NCBI GenBank assembly: GCA_002633005.1
Contig: NMRA01000037.1
Coordinates: forward strand, 1,046,518 to 1,110,517
Reading direction: 5' to 3'
Origin: Phoronis australis
Lineage: Eukaryota > Phoronida > Phoronidae
DNA length: 64,000 bases
The first letter of the stretch is position 1. Each line of letters opens with the position of its first letter. Of this stretch, positions 11,758 through 23,600 are shown piece after piece. The notes under the pieces were generated by a model. The model was not told the origin of the DNA and made no database searches. It saw nothing but the letters and a program-made list of their open reading frames with translations. Made by a program: the position numbers and the translations under genes.

Positions 11758-14700
11758 AAAATAGTTGTATCGAAGCAGAAATTTGACGAAGTTTGTAATG
11801 AAGTTGCCTCTATACAGAGTGCGCTACCAGGGATTCTTAAACCTGAACTTATTAACCAGATAAAAAGCTTGGCCCACACAAAGGCAGGTAAGTCCACACG
11901 GCACAATCAATGACTGCTATATCTCCCCAGGGTGTATTGAGTTGATAATATTCTAGCAAGCTGAGGCAATTTATTCACAGCCTGTCTTTGCAAATATTTT
12001 AAAATCTTGTTTGCATGCCACGTGACCTTAATGAATATATGAAAAGATTACTGCTCCCGTCGGAACCCGTATTCATAGGTCAAGTGATGTGGCCAACAGA
12101 TGGCGTGCGATCTATATTTCCATGCTCGTTTAACTTGTAAGGTTTACATTGTCATAATATAGCCTGTCTTTCATTAGTGTTGGCCATGTCAACTGTGCCA
12201 TTGTGTTCAGCTGCTAACGATGTTAAGCTAATTTAATTAGGATTGGTAGATGTTGATAGAGTTGGTTCTGTTACAGCTATTTAAAAGTGTTTTATGTTTT
12301 ACTCGCATCAGCATGGTTATAACTTTTAAACCCGTCTTACTAGGACTGTAACTCTTGGGTGAACAGTTTAAAAGCGGTTGTAAAAGTCGCACGTTTATAT
12401 CCCTCTGGAGTTGTATTTTAATTAAAAGTTCTAATTGTGTGTGATCAGGAATTGCAGTGACACCTATAGTGAAAACCAGGAACATGGGTATTAGCCATTG
12501 CATCTCATAAATTGAACAGATGCAATTTGTAACTGTGGAAAAGTTATACTGGTAACCTGGTTTAGTTGTTCTGAGCACATGACTACGGTAGATTGCGCTG
12601 CGCTAGCTACAGGAGCTCAGCACTGTGAACAGCTATATAATTTTATCTGTTATGCTTCTGTTCTGTTGTTATACCTTAAGTATGGTATTCAGTGTTTAAA
12701 CAACTTTTATCAACTTCAGGTCATGTTGCGTGCAAATGCTCAGTTCAACACAACGCTTTTTCAATTCATTTGACTTGCATGCACATGGGCATATATGGTA
12801 TTGGTCAAATCGTGCCTCAAAACGAATGGCAGACTAACTTTAATCAACTATTATAAATTGTCTCTTAGATAACATCGCCTATGTGTGTGTGTTTGTCCAT
12901 GCATACGTGTGTGTACATTTAGGCTTTCACTGAGCTGATAACAGTATTCTTTGAATTTCTTTTGTCCAGATTTTTGTTTGATCCGCCATACTCTGTATTT
13001 CCAGAACTCTGCAATGCTACAAGAGAATTGGCATGTGCCAGGAAAGAGGTGCAAAAGTGGAAAGTCAAATATGAAACCTGTGTGAATGACTTTCGTCGAC
13101 AAAAAGAGGTGTGAATTGGGTAACGATTGAATGTATTTATCACTAGCACGATATACAATCTCAGTGACATACAGAGAGATTTACTAGGTACATCACCAGT
13201 ACAGTAGCTCAGTGACATATGGTGAGATATACTGTGTACATTCAGGACTTGATGCTAGTTTGTTGGGATACACGCTTTGTTTTGATATTTAAGCAGGGTT
13301 TCAGATTTTGCATTTGTCAGAAGTGATTCAAATGAAAAAAGTGGCAAGTTAAGTATGAACGGTAGGATTTTATCTACAAGTCTGCTTGTTTCTCCAAATA
13401 CCTACTGAACTGTAGGTTCAGTAAAAGTATATATTTTCTGATTTTTCATTTTATACCATTGTTATCTACAATTAATTAATTCACGTGGCTATGTCTGTTT
13501 ATTAAAACTTTGCAAAAAAGAAAGGTACATTGATCGCAAAAACAATGGTATCAATAACACGACCAAATTTGGTGCCATATCATGTTTAAAATGAAATCAT
13601 AAAAATCCTGTTACAGTTGTTGTTTTGTGGAACTCTATAGACATTTTTCATGAAAATCAAAAAAGTCCTATTTTTAATAGCCCCTCATGCAAAAGTGGAA
13701 ATTTGAAAACAATTCCTAATAGCACGAGAACATAGTGTCAGAAAGTTTCATAAAATCTGGTCACCCAGTTATGAGATACGATGTCTAATTTTTAGACAAA
13801 CTAGAAAAATTTCCTAGGGTCCTACAATGTTCTGTTGTCAAAACGTCAACGCTCTTTTGAAGCACATAAATTTGCTCTTACGAAGAAACATCACTGCTCT
13901 TTATCTTTAGAACTGATTTACCCCAATTAGGCAAATGTTACACTAACAGTATTTGCACTCAAGTAGATGAGAAAGCGTGCACTACTTACAGCAGAGTATG
14001 CAGCACATTCATCGGCACATCAATTAGGCTCAATGGATTGAAGTGAGCTAGTTGCTATATGGGTGAATTTGTATTGTAGTTTATCGCTTAAAGTAAAAAA
14101 AAACAAAAGAAAAAAACAAACAAGTATTGTAGTAGTAAACCAACGCGCCTGTTTATCACTTAAAGTAAAAAAAAAACAAAAGAAAACAACAAACAAATAT
14201 TAAGGAAGGCAAATGACCAACATGCCTGTTTTTAAAATTGAAAAGTAAACAGTAGTCGCCTTAGAAATTTTAAAGTTGATGTAATGTAAGAGAAATCAGC
14301 ATCTCAGGTCAGTCCCGAGCATTGAATTGATGAGGACGGGTTGATCACAGTCTGGCTTAGGCTTCATTTGGTATTGGGGTTACAAAACCCCAAATGTTAA
14401 CGTAGGAGTTGTCTCATATATACATTACCTTGGTGATGGAAATTAACCAATCATGAGAAGCAACTTCATGGGCGTGTTCTGAGGCTGCATAATAGTCTCA
14501 AAATTAAAAATTGTTTCTTTTTGTGACAGTATGTGGCGGAGGGTCGCCTTTTGACAGAGTTCACGTTTTTTTGTTCCATTAAACTTCATTTCCACAGTTG
14601 TTCTTTGTCCATAATGACCTGAGTGCTTATAAGTGTTATTTTGTCCGGTGTGTTAAACTAGTCCTTGATGATATAGCCTCTGTTTCTGGCTTATATTTAA

Positions 14701-17700
14701 TAACTACCAAGCGTTGTAAAGCTTTTATTGTATCACACTTGTTGTCATTCATTTGTCAGCTGTTCTCCACACGATATGTATATTTATTTCTATAGCGCAA
14801 CTTCAGCGTGGTTCAAGAAACAGAACAGCTATCAGCTCAGCTGTGCCAACAGTCTGAGTTCTGCTCTCAACTTGGCTCATCTCTGGGAGACATTCTGTGG
14901 AGAGTTTCCAAAACTGAGAGCGTCATTCCAACTATTCTACTGGGGGTAGGGGTTTGTGACATAATTGCCAATTTGCTTTGTTTTGTTAAAATTGAAAATA
15001 TTGTGCTTACTGTAATATGATCATCATTATTTTTGCTATCATTAATATTATAAGAATTAGTACTGTTATTAGTGGCTCCACCTCTGGACCAACATCATGT
15101 GACCTATATGTCTGAAAATATTTCTGCCCCACGGGGACTCGAACCCGTTAGTATTACTGTAACGGTTGCAATAATCATTTTTGCTGTTTTTGTGTTCTTT
15201 TTATTCTTATTTTTAATAGTATTATTACTAAATCATGTATGTATCGTTAGTGATATCTGCGTTATTTTGCAGCCAAAAAGTGACGAGTTTCTAAAGTTGA
15301 CGGCAGTTACATTGGAGACGTACGTGTCTACATTTAAAGATGACATGCCGGATAATGAAAGTGAAGACACACAGTTTATTCACGCTTTGACTGGCATCAT
15401 TGCAAGTAGGTGGTACTCTTTAACTAATTCTGCAATTCAGTTGACTTTTTTAAAGATAAAATAATGCGTTTATTGAAATCTAGCTGTTTAAGGTTATTCA
15501 GGACCTTGCTAAACAACCTCGACTCTCTAAGTCAAATATCGAAAAAAATACTTTGTCAACCACTAAGAGCATATATTTTCTGAAATGTGAAAGATCAAGG
15601 AGTCTTGAAATTTGCTTTTTACTTAATGATTGTCACATGACCACATTTTTTAAGTCAAATTTTCACGTGCATTCATAGCAAAATAGCTCACCCAGCATAC
15701 ACAAACTTTTTTAAATGAAAAATTTGCATTATGTCTCAAAAGCACTGTTAGGAATTTTTGATTATTCAGCGAGTTTGGGTTTTATGCCAAATTTACTTGC
15801 AAAACCCGAACAGTATTTAAGAGACATAACGTAAAGTATTCATTAAAAAAGTTTATCTGCTGGGGGGGTTGTTTTGTTATGAATGTAGTACATTTTTTGC
15901 ACGTGAAAATTTGACTTTAAAAACGTGATCACGTGATAATAATACAGTCACAGTGGTAAGAAGTATATTTTTAGAATTCTCAATCTTTCTACTTTTAGAA
16001 AATATATACATTTAGTGGATGACAAAGCATAGTTTTTTCGATATTTGACTTAAAGTTGAAGATGTTTATTAAGGTCCTACACAACCTTGACAGGTGTTCA
16101 CAAGATTTGTTGCCACGTAATAACACAAGTTGCAAACGTTTTTATTTTATTATCAATTCACTACCACTTGATTGATGTACGGTTTTGAGAGAAACACTTA
16201 AAAAAATATCTTTCAGATATTGGGGTATCTGCAACAGGGCGGGAATTTCTCATGGCTTGTGAACAAGGCAAGATGATAGCTGACGCTATGATTAAATGTT
16301 TGTCTGAGGCTCCAAATACAAAGGCCTGTGTCACTTTCAAAAAGTGAGTGCTATGCATTGAAAAACAATCATCAGAGACAGTGAATATGGTACTTCTCAA
16401 TAAATAAGAAAATTTGGTTGTAAGAGGATGTAAATTACTCAAGGAAATCGTGAAAAAATCCTTCATGGTAGTCAAACGAAAATGCAAGAATATGTACGTA
16501 CCCTTTTTGGACAGGTTTAATAGCTAAATTTCAATGACTACCAATCACTCAAGCTGCTGTTAATTGTAGACAAACGTTGCTCTAAATAAAGTTGCTGCTG
16601 TATATGTTTCAGCCTGTTGCTGATGGCTTTGTTTAACATGAGTATAAACCACAGAGGACTCAGGTATCTCAGCAACAAGACTGGCATCGTCGGGCTTCTT
16701 GTATGGCTGATTCAAGGTATGACACACGGAAAGTGTATTTTTTTTCTTATTTCAACTACCGCATTAATATCCGGCAAATTTTAACGGTGGGAAAGAAATT
16801 ATAAAAAATTGGAGGCACTCTCCTTGTCTTTTTGACAACTTTTCGTTGGAGTCCGCTTCATAAATGTGACTTGAGAATTCCAAAAAAACTGCTGAAATAA
16901 TTATGAGCACTATGAGAAATAATTGATAAAATTTATCTCATTAACTAGCAGTTAATGATATGTGTACAGTCTCGGAGATTTTGCACTTTTGCTCAAGTAA
17001 GATTTAATTATTTTTTCAGAAATAATCACGTGGAGCATAAGACCAAAATTGTGCCTTAAGTTTTAAGTCACATTTCATGAAACAGGTCCCTGGTTACATA
17101 AATATTGCCATGCATGACGCTTCAGTATTAACTACAAAACTACTAAAGCACAGCCTGGGACATGACTTATTTATCTTAATCAAATGTGTCGCGTTTGGTT
17201 AGGAAGATTGAAAAATTGATGTTCTGAAAGACTAGTGTCAGTACAGTTTCAATAAATATAAATTGAAGCAAAAGTTCGTTTAATAGAATAAAATTAGGTG
17301 CCATGTTATGTTTTGTGTGTCTTACATGATTTTCATGATCAAAGCGGCTCTATCGTTGCTTTGTGCAAACCGTCAAAATTGAACAAAGCTAAGTTTTTAA
17401 ATCTGAACCTCACATCACAGCATTTATGAACCAAACAGCATTAGCATATTAAGCATGGGTCTTCTAATTCAGTGATTTACAGTTTAAACTTTTGACCTAA
17501 TGTAATTTCCCATCGAGAAGTGTCAAGGGTTATAGAACCAAGGCTACCCCAGTAAGGTGATGTCACACATTCGCCCCCTGTTGGGATTCAAACGTGGGCC
17601 TCAAAAGTGAGAATATGCAGTGCATGTCACTGCTCTCTAATGTTGCCACTTCAGTGCAAGATTGAACGTGTGAATGTTCATTTGTTTATGTATTTGAAGG

Positions 17701-18612
17701 TTTATACAGAATAGCACAAGCATTCTAGTCACACTCTGTTACACAATAGCGACTCATTTCTTGTTTCAGACCAGAAAGAACCTGTAAACAGACTGCATGC
17801 TTTAAAACTTGTCCAGTCTCTGGTTTGTGACAGTGGTAACCAAACTATCCTTAGTGAAGCCAGACAAGTGGTGAGTCTTTCTGGAGCAGATTTTAACTTT
17901 ATTTCACATATGTAACTGTGTATTTGAAGACTGGGAGTAGTCAGCAGAAGCATGATGTGCCTAGTGTTACCTCATGACCGAACATAACGGAACCTCTATT
18001 TTTTAATCATCACGGATCACAGGAGTGCTAACTATTGGAGGCATCTGCATTTTGTATTAATGACGTGTTTTAAATATTGTTTTCAATAAAGAACACAGTG
18101 CAGAACTTTCAAAACTAGCAGGGGGCAGCCCAATACCACCTCGAACGTTTTTAAAGACTTGATCAAGCTTTACCTTTTTGATATAGTTTGTGGGGAATGT
18201 ATCTGAAGACCAAAGTGTGACGGTCATACATTGGAACATGGCAACGATTGCATCCTAAGAAGTGACATTTCCAAACTTACTTCAAACCTAATGACGAGTT
18301 GTACATAGGCGCACAGGAAATTTTTTTCCCCTGCCAGTTGCCACCAATTTTGTGCCCCCCCAACCCGGTCACACCACCATTCTACCAATTTTGCCCCTTC
18401 CCCCATCACTCCCAATTCTCCCTACGTTGGCCAAAGCTTCTCACCGGTTTAACACTCATGTGAGTTTTATAATGCATCTGGTGAAATACGCCATTGTCTT
18501 GCAGATGTCTCTGGGATTTCTCAAAGAACTTTCCCAGGACAATGACGACGATATTCAAGAGATAGCACTCGAGATGATGTCGGACCTCAGCTTTTTGTTT
18601 AATGAGCAATAA
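11758..18612 (+). CDS. HSF2BP: HSF2BP / MEILB2 orthologue (heat shock factor 2-binding protein), first coding exon missing
   Basis: Exons, all with AG/GT borders and consistent phase: 11758-11887, 13005-13108, 14796-14945, 15273-15405, 16217-16343, about 16613-16716, 17770-17870, 18505-18612 (TAA). They give 318 residues. The first 80 or so are a coiled coil (KQKFDEVCNEV...; TRELACARKEVQKWKVKYE). The rest matches the armadillo-type domain of vertebrate HSF2BP: LCQQSEFCSQLG...DILWRVS, QFIHALTGIIANIG followed by TGREFL, then LMALFNMSINHRGLRYLS. Known role in vertebrates: the coiled coil binds BRME1 and the C-terminal domain binds BRCA2, bringing RAD51/DMC1 to meiotic breaks. The length fits the vertebrate protein (about 334) if 15-25 N-terminal residues are missing. 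A TAG directly precedes the first exon, so a start exon upstream of 11758 is required and was not found. Confidence 0.9.
14085..14200 (+). repeat. Short tandem duplication in HSF2BP intron 2
   Basis: TTAAAGTAAAAAAAA followed by CAAAAGAAAA occurs twice with a period near 70 bp. A-rich and non-coding. Confidence 0.6.
14195..14425 (+). repeat. Dispersed repeat, copy 1 (matches 39295-39555 inverted)
   Basis: Ordered landmarks AAGGCAAA-GACCAACA, CTGTTTTTAAAATTGAAAAG, GGGTTGATCACAGTCTGGCT, GGGGTTACAAAACCCCAA and TAGGAGTTGTCTCAT all reappear in the reverse complement of 39295-39555. Located in an HSF2BP intron. No frame; SINE- or MITE-like. Confidence 0.7.
15490..16088. mobile_element. Foldback element with about 250-bp inverted arms, in HSF2BP intron
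   Basis: The left arm starts AAGGTTATTCAGGACCTTGC and the right arm ends GGTCCTACACAACCTT. Read inward both contain GTCAAATATCGAAAAAA, an ATTTTCT near GTCA-CCACTAA, and later AAGTCAAATTTTCACGTGCA and GTCTCTTAAA/TTTGAGACAT-type sequence around a small loop. The entire body is one imperfect hairpin of about 600 bp between the exons ending 15405 and starting 16217. Non-autonomous foldback or MITE element. Confidence 0.75.
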
Positions 18613-18736
18613 TAGTTGATCATCTTGTATTGCTCGCCAGTAATGTGTCTGCCGTGTGAAAAATGAATGACATTCTACTTGTCATCAGTTTATTGGAGAA
18701 ATCAGAGATGCATTGTAGTTTGATGCAAGAATAGCA

Positions 18737-18742
18737 AATAAA
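18737..18742 (+). terminator. HSF2BP polyadenylation signal
   Basis: AATAAA 125 bp after the HSF2BP stop codon; the first canonical signal downstream, giving a short 3' UTR. Confidence 0.6.
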
Positions 18743-19099
18743 ATTTGGATGATTCGCTGTCGTTTCTGTATAATTAAAAACTACATACCAGTAAGAGTAA
18801 AGTCAAGCTGGCAGTTCAACTGTAGAGCGTAGGTGTGTTTATAATTAGTACTGAACTCAACAAAAATTGTTAAAATCGGTAAAACACATTCCTGTTGTAA
18901 ATTTGCGCAAGTCAGATTGTAAGCTAAATTCTGACAAAGTTGAGCCGTCCAGTTGTCCAAGTTCATGCACGTGGGCATTCAGATAAAATGGATTCCACCA
19001 CACTCGATGGAATCTCAGTCTGGTTGGATGAGGCTTATACGAGTGTTATTGTGCCTGTAGCAAGACACCACTGTTTGAACTAAGTCATAGCCAGAGTGT

Positions 19100-20697
19100 G
19101 AAGCTCGCAACTGTATTTTATTAACAATTACATTCAAGTGTTAAGTACAAATGCCAACTATATTGGACAAATTAGTTAACTTAATTCAAACATAGCAAAG
19201 CACCTCAAGATGTTCAAAAACATCTAAAATAACACAGACTTTCAAGCACAATTTAACATTGACTAGATGAGTGCGGTATTAGTTTGGGTTAACATCCAGG
19301 CCATTCAAACTGAGTAACTATGAGGCATTTGTTAAGCCAAGCATGTGCATTTAAGAATAATTTTAATTTGAAGTGTACATTGAACTAAACGATCGATTCA
19401 GTTCGATACCCACAGAGCTGTCTTACTTTGTGACAGTACTTACTTCAGCGAAATACTTGATCATTTTTGGGAACAAAGACCATATAGAAGTATAATAATT
19501 TAGTGCACATGAGCAAATAACATTTCAGTGTCTCCTATGGTGAAGTGCATAAGCGAATACTCTCAAACAATTCCTCACCAGGGAGATGAGGCAATCTTAA
19601 TACCATTAAAAATCTGTTAATTCAAAGGCAAGCAGATCACCTGCATTTTGGAGGTGAAGATTTCAATAGGTTGGTGTTTACAAAAGCATAAACATTTTCA
19701 AGAATTAAACATCCTGAATGCACAAATTGGGGGCTGGTAGAAAACTGAACACACGTCTTCAAACGTGAAAACCGATGGATATCGAGCTGACTGAGCATTC
19801 GGCAGAACGTGGGTTTAGCTGAGTATGTATACAAGCACAGGAAACTGCAGATCACACTATGTCTCTAAGAGGTCTTGATCACATCAAGATATTTCATAAC
19901 TAACAAAACATATAAGACTAAACTAAACAAATACAAACGTCAACAAAAGTGAAAGTGTTGAAGAAAATATAACAGTGAAAAAAGTTTATGTCTTCAGATA
20001 CGGAATACCCTTCTACTCAAAGGTAATCCCTACTGCAATAGACTACAGCTAAGAACAGAACAAAAAAACAATGGGACACAACTGAACATCCAACTACAAC
20101 TCAAAAGGTGGTAACAAACTCCTCTGTGCATACATACAAAACACAATCTTTGCCAATGTTTTCAGAAAACAACTTACAATAATAATGAGCATATCATAAT
20201 TAAACCAGTTACCTCAAAGATAACAAAGTTGCTTCATAACCTGGTGTGTTTCAGAATAAACTAAATGGTTTCTCTCAACGACTACATGATTTTGTACAAT
20301 AAATGTTCTGAATTATTGCTGGCATTGGTAACCTTTAATATAGATCTCATACTCATTCTACTAAAATGTTGCAACTTTATCAAACACTCTCATACTTAAC
20401 GAGCTAAATTTACATCCATTAACAACAGATCAAGTCCAATCTTTTCAAATTCCAAGCAGTTTTAGTTAGGACTTGCCAAAATATCAAACTTTCAATTGGA
20501 ATAAATCAAGTTTAGACGTTTAGTGGTCAGCGAACCCTATCGTCACATGATTTTATCATGGAATAGTACCTTATATTAGGGGTTCTTCCTCAAAACACGA
20601 AACCAAGACCATAACTTTCAAAGATAATGCTGTATGGGCTATCCGTCACAATGACTAACGTACGATGTTCATGAAACCAAATGAATGCGAACAACAA
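19100..20697 (-). other. Probable 3' UTR of OAF
   Basis: About 1.6 kb without any supportable frame lies between the OAF stop and an AATAAA on the minus strand near 19115. The 3' end faces the HSF2BP polyadenylation signal at 18737, so the two genes are tail-to-tail with under 400 bp between their predicted ends. The UTR extent is inferred from the signal. Confidence 0.4.
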
Positions 20698-23600
20698 TTA
20701 CACCTCATCCCACAAACACTGCTTTTTGGTCAAGACTTGGTATTCAAATAGCCGACACTTTCTGCATGTTTTAATACCGCACCTGTAACTGACGGTTTTG
20801 CCAACGGAATCCTTGCCTTTACAAAACTTAAGACCGCACGGATACCAGCCGATACAGACTTCATACTGACACGAGCAAGGCTTAGAAGATGAGTGGAGAA
20901 CTCTGCAGCTTGCAAGTGATTCACTCGACACTCTCCTGGTGGCGTACATCATTTTGTTGAAGTCTCTAGCGCCATCTGTAAAACAAATGCCTAAGTAGAC
21001 GTCATATCGTGTGAATGTTGTCCATTTAGACTACTTGCCAACACCAAAATGTTGAGCTTATTAAGTCTGACAATGAGATACAACCACTCATAAAATATAG
21101 CCACCATCACATATTTTATTTGTTACGCCAATTTTTGACGCCCTATATCGTTGTCTTGAGGATCAATAAATATACCGCGAGTTGGAATGATTGTTCATTA
21201 AAATTACAAACAGACAGCACTGTGATGCGCTTAACAAATATCGTGTGGGAATGGCTGCTGACAAACTGCCCTAGACTAAATAAGAAATGAGACTGGAGAT
21301 TGACTGGAGTGATATGGGAGGCCTCAAGCAACACATTTTTACATTTATTTACATGTCTGTCCCCATTCAACCATGTACAAAACAGCTTTATTGCCACTGA
21401 GCTGAAATGATAGCCTATGTTGTATATTACCCACTTAAATTCTATATAACTCAGTTACATGTTTGAACACTGTGGTTTAACCCAGTTATATCACAACACA
21501 TAATCAGGTTGAACTACAAAACTTGAGCCCTGTTCAATTCCTTTATCGTTATTAACTGGAAAGTCAAAAGCAATCAAAGGCACGCTCTTCACACGTATCA
21601 ATCACTATGTTGTTAATGTTCTGAAAACCAAGATGGTGGTTTTTCAATGTTCACAAATGGCTTTAACTACTACTCGGATACAGCCAAACCAGTTACAATG
21701 TATCTGATTTATAGCATTTGCTTATCCAACTTCCAAGCCAACAATTGGTTACGTTGAACTACAGTTACAACGAATGTGTATTAAAGTCACCGGAGGTCTC
21801 GTTGAAACATGGTTTGACTGAACATAGTTATATACATGGAATGAGAAGTCCGGGGAGGTTCCCCACAACGCATTTTGACATTACTAATTCATTATTTGCA
21901 CATCAACATTTTTCAGCAAGACCATTGAAGCCAAATACAAAACAAAAAAGTACATTCTACAGGGACACTGAGATACTCTTGATATTCGACAAACTTGAGA
22001 CATAGGCACCTTCGATGCATCAACAACATTCAAATCTCCAACTTTAAGCAAAAAAATAATAAAACCAAATTGATCTTTTTTCCATACTTTAAAAGATAAC
22101 ATTGCTAGAAATACCCACAAAATTCTACTGTCTACTGACAGCTACACTGTAGAAATTTAAAATTACAAAGCTTTTCTTTGGTTCTACTTATCTTTTGGAA
22201 AAAAATAAAATTAAGCTTGCTTAAAATTCCAAATTGGTGAGGTGTTATACTGTTCCGATTGAATAAGGGGTTCTAATTTCTGATTCCCAGATTTTTGTGA
22301 CCCCATTCCTGACTCCCGGTGTCAAATTCATTGGAATCCTAGTCCCTATAAATCTCCATTCCAGAAACACGGCATTTTTCCTCCACATTGCACCAATTAA
22401 AGCCGCAAAAAAGGACCAATAACGATTCCCGATAAAGCCTTTTCCCCCTCCGAATAGTTCGGTACATACGTGTGAGGCTCTGTGAGATCAGCTTGAGATC
22501 CTTGTCAGACGTATATGTGGCATCTTTAGCTTCTTGGCAAATATTGAACAGGTGTGGACTGATGGCTTGTGACTGGTCAAGGTCAATTGCAAGGTCAAGG
22601 TCAAATTTTTCCTGGCCTCTGTCTTCTTCCGGTTTGCGTACTGCGCCTGGGTTTTTCTGTCAAAGCAAACGAGAGATTTTGTACCAACTCAGTGTTAATG
22701 CGATTACTGGGCAATTATGTAGGGAGTTTGCNCAAGGTCAATTGCAAGGTCAAGGTCAAATTTTTCCTGGCCTCTGTCTTCTTCCGGTTTGCGTACTGCG
22801 CCTGGGTTCTTCTGTCAAAGCAAACGAGAGATTTTGTACCAACTCAGTGTTAATGCGATTACTGGGCAATTATGTAGGGAGTTTGCATACCAATTATTTG
22901 TTTTGTAATACCTTTCAAGTATTGACAATTGAGCGGAGTTCAGTTGAGGCATAGCAACATAACACCAGCATCACTTGAAGGCAAACTACAAAAACTAGGA
23001 AAACAGCTAATAAGTAAACGCTAAATAGCATTTACTACCCCATGAACTGCAAAATGGCAGAGTAGAGCTGCAGTCTCATGATAGCATTTACTAACATCAT
23101 GCATAAACAAGGTGTAACAGAAAAAGCTAACTTCTGAACAGAAAATAAGAAGCCTTGTGACATTTCTTCACCTTTTAGCAAAGCACACAATATGGCGGAC
23201 AAGTCATATTTTATTTGGCCGAACTTTGCGACAAAAATAGCTATTAACAAAAGTCCAGTCAAGTTTCTTGTAAGCTTGGTTTGTAGTGCAGACGTCATAA
23301 AAAACATTTTCGCTAATAAAGGTTGAATGGAAGTTTGTAGCAATATAATCAGCCTTTGAAAAGTAGAGAAAACGTAGTTTTGGCAATTATTTTTCACAAA
23401 ATAATGGACAAATTACCATAAATTTTACACAAAACAGAACTTTCATTGCATGTCCATCACGAAATTTTGGAAGTACCTGTAGATATGTCCACAGAATTAA
23501 TGCCACAATGGCCACTGTGAAGCAAAGCTCTCTTGACAAAGCTGGAGATTGATGTACATACCTGTCTTAGCTTGGACATTGCATCTGAAGATATAAACTC

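Noticed and set aside
14085-14200. CRISPR-like direct repeats
   Set aside because: Only two A-rich units in a eukaryotic intron; no array structure anywhere in the window.
15072-15464. 130-codon frame with hydrophobic stretch
   Set aside because: It merely runs through HSF2BP exon 15273-15405 into intron on both sides; the hydrophobic part is intronic T-rich sequence.
22472-22954. Plus-strand frame of 160 codons
   Set aside because: It is the antisense of OAF exon 3 and its allelic duplicate, and reads across an N.
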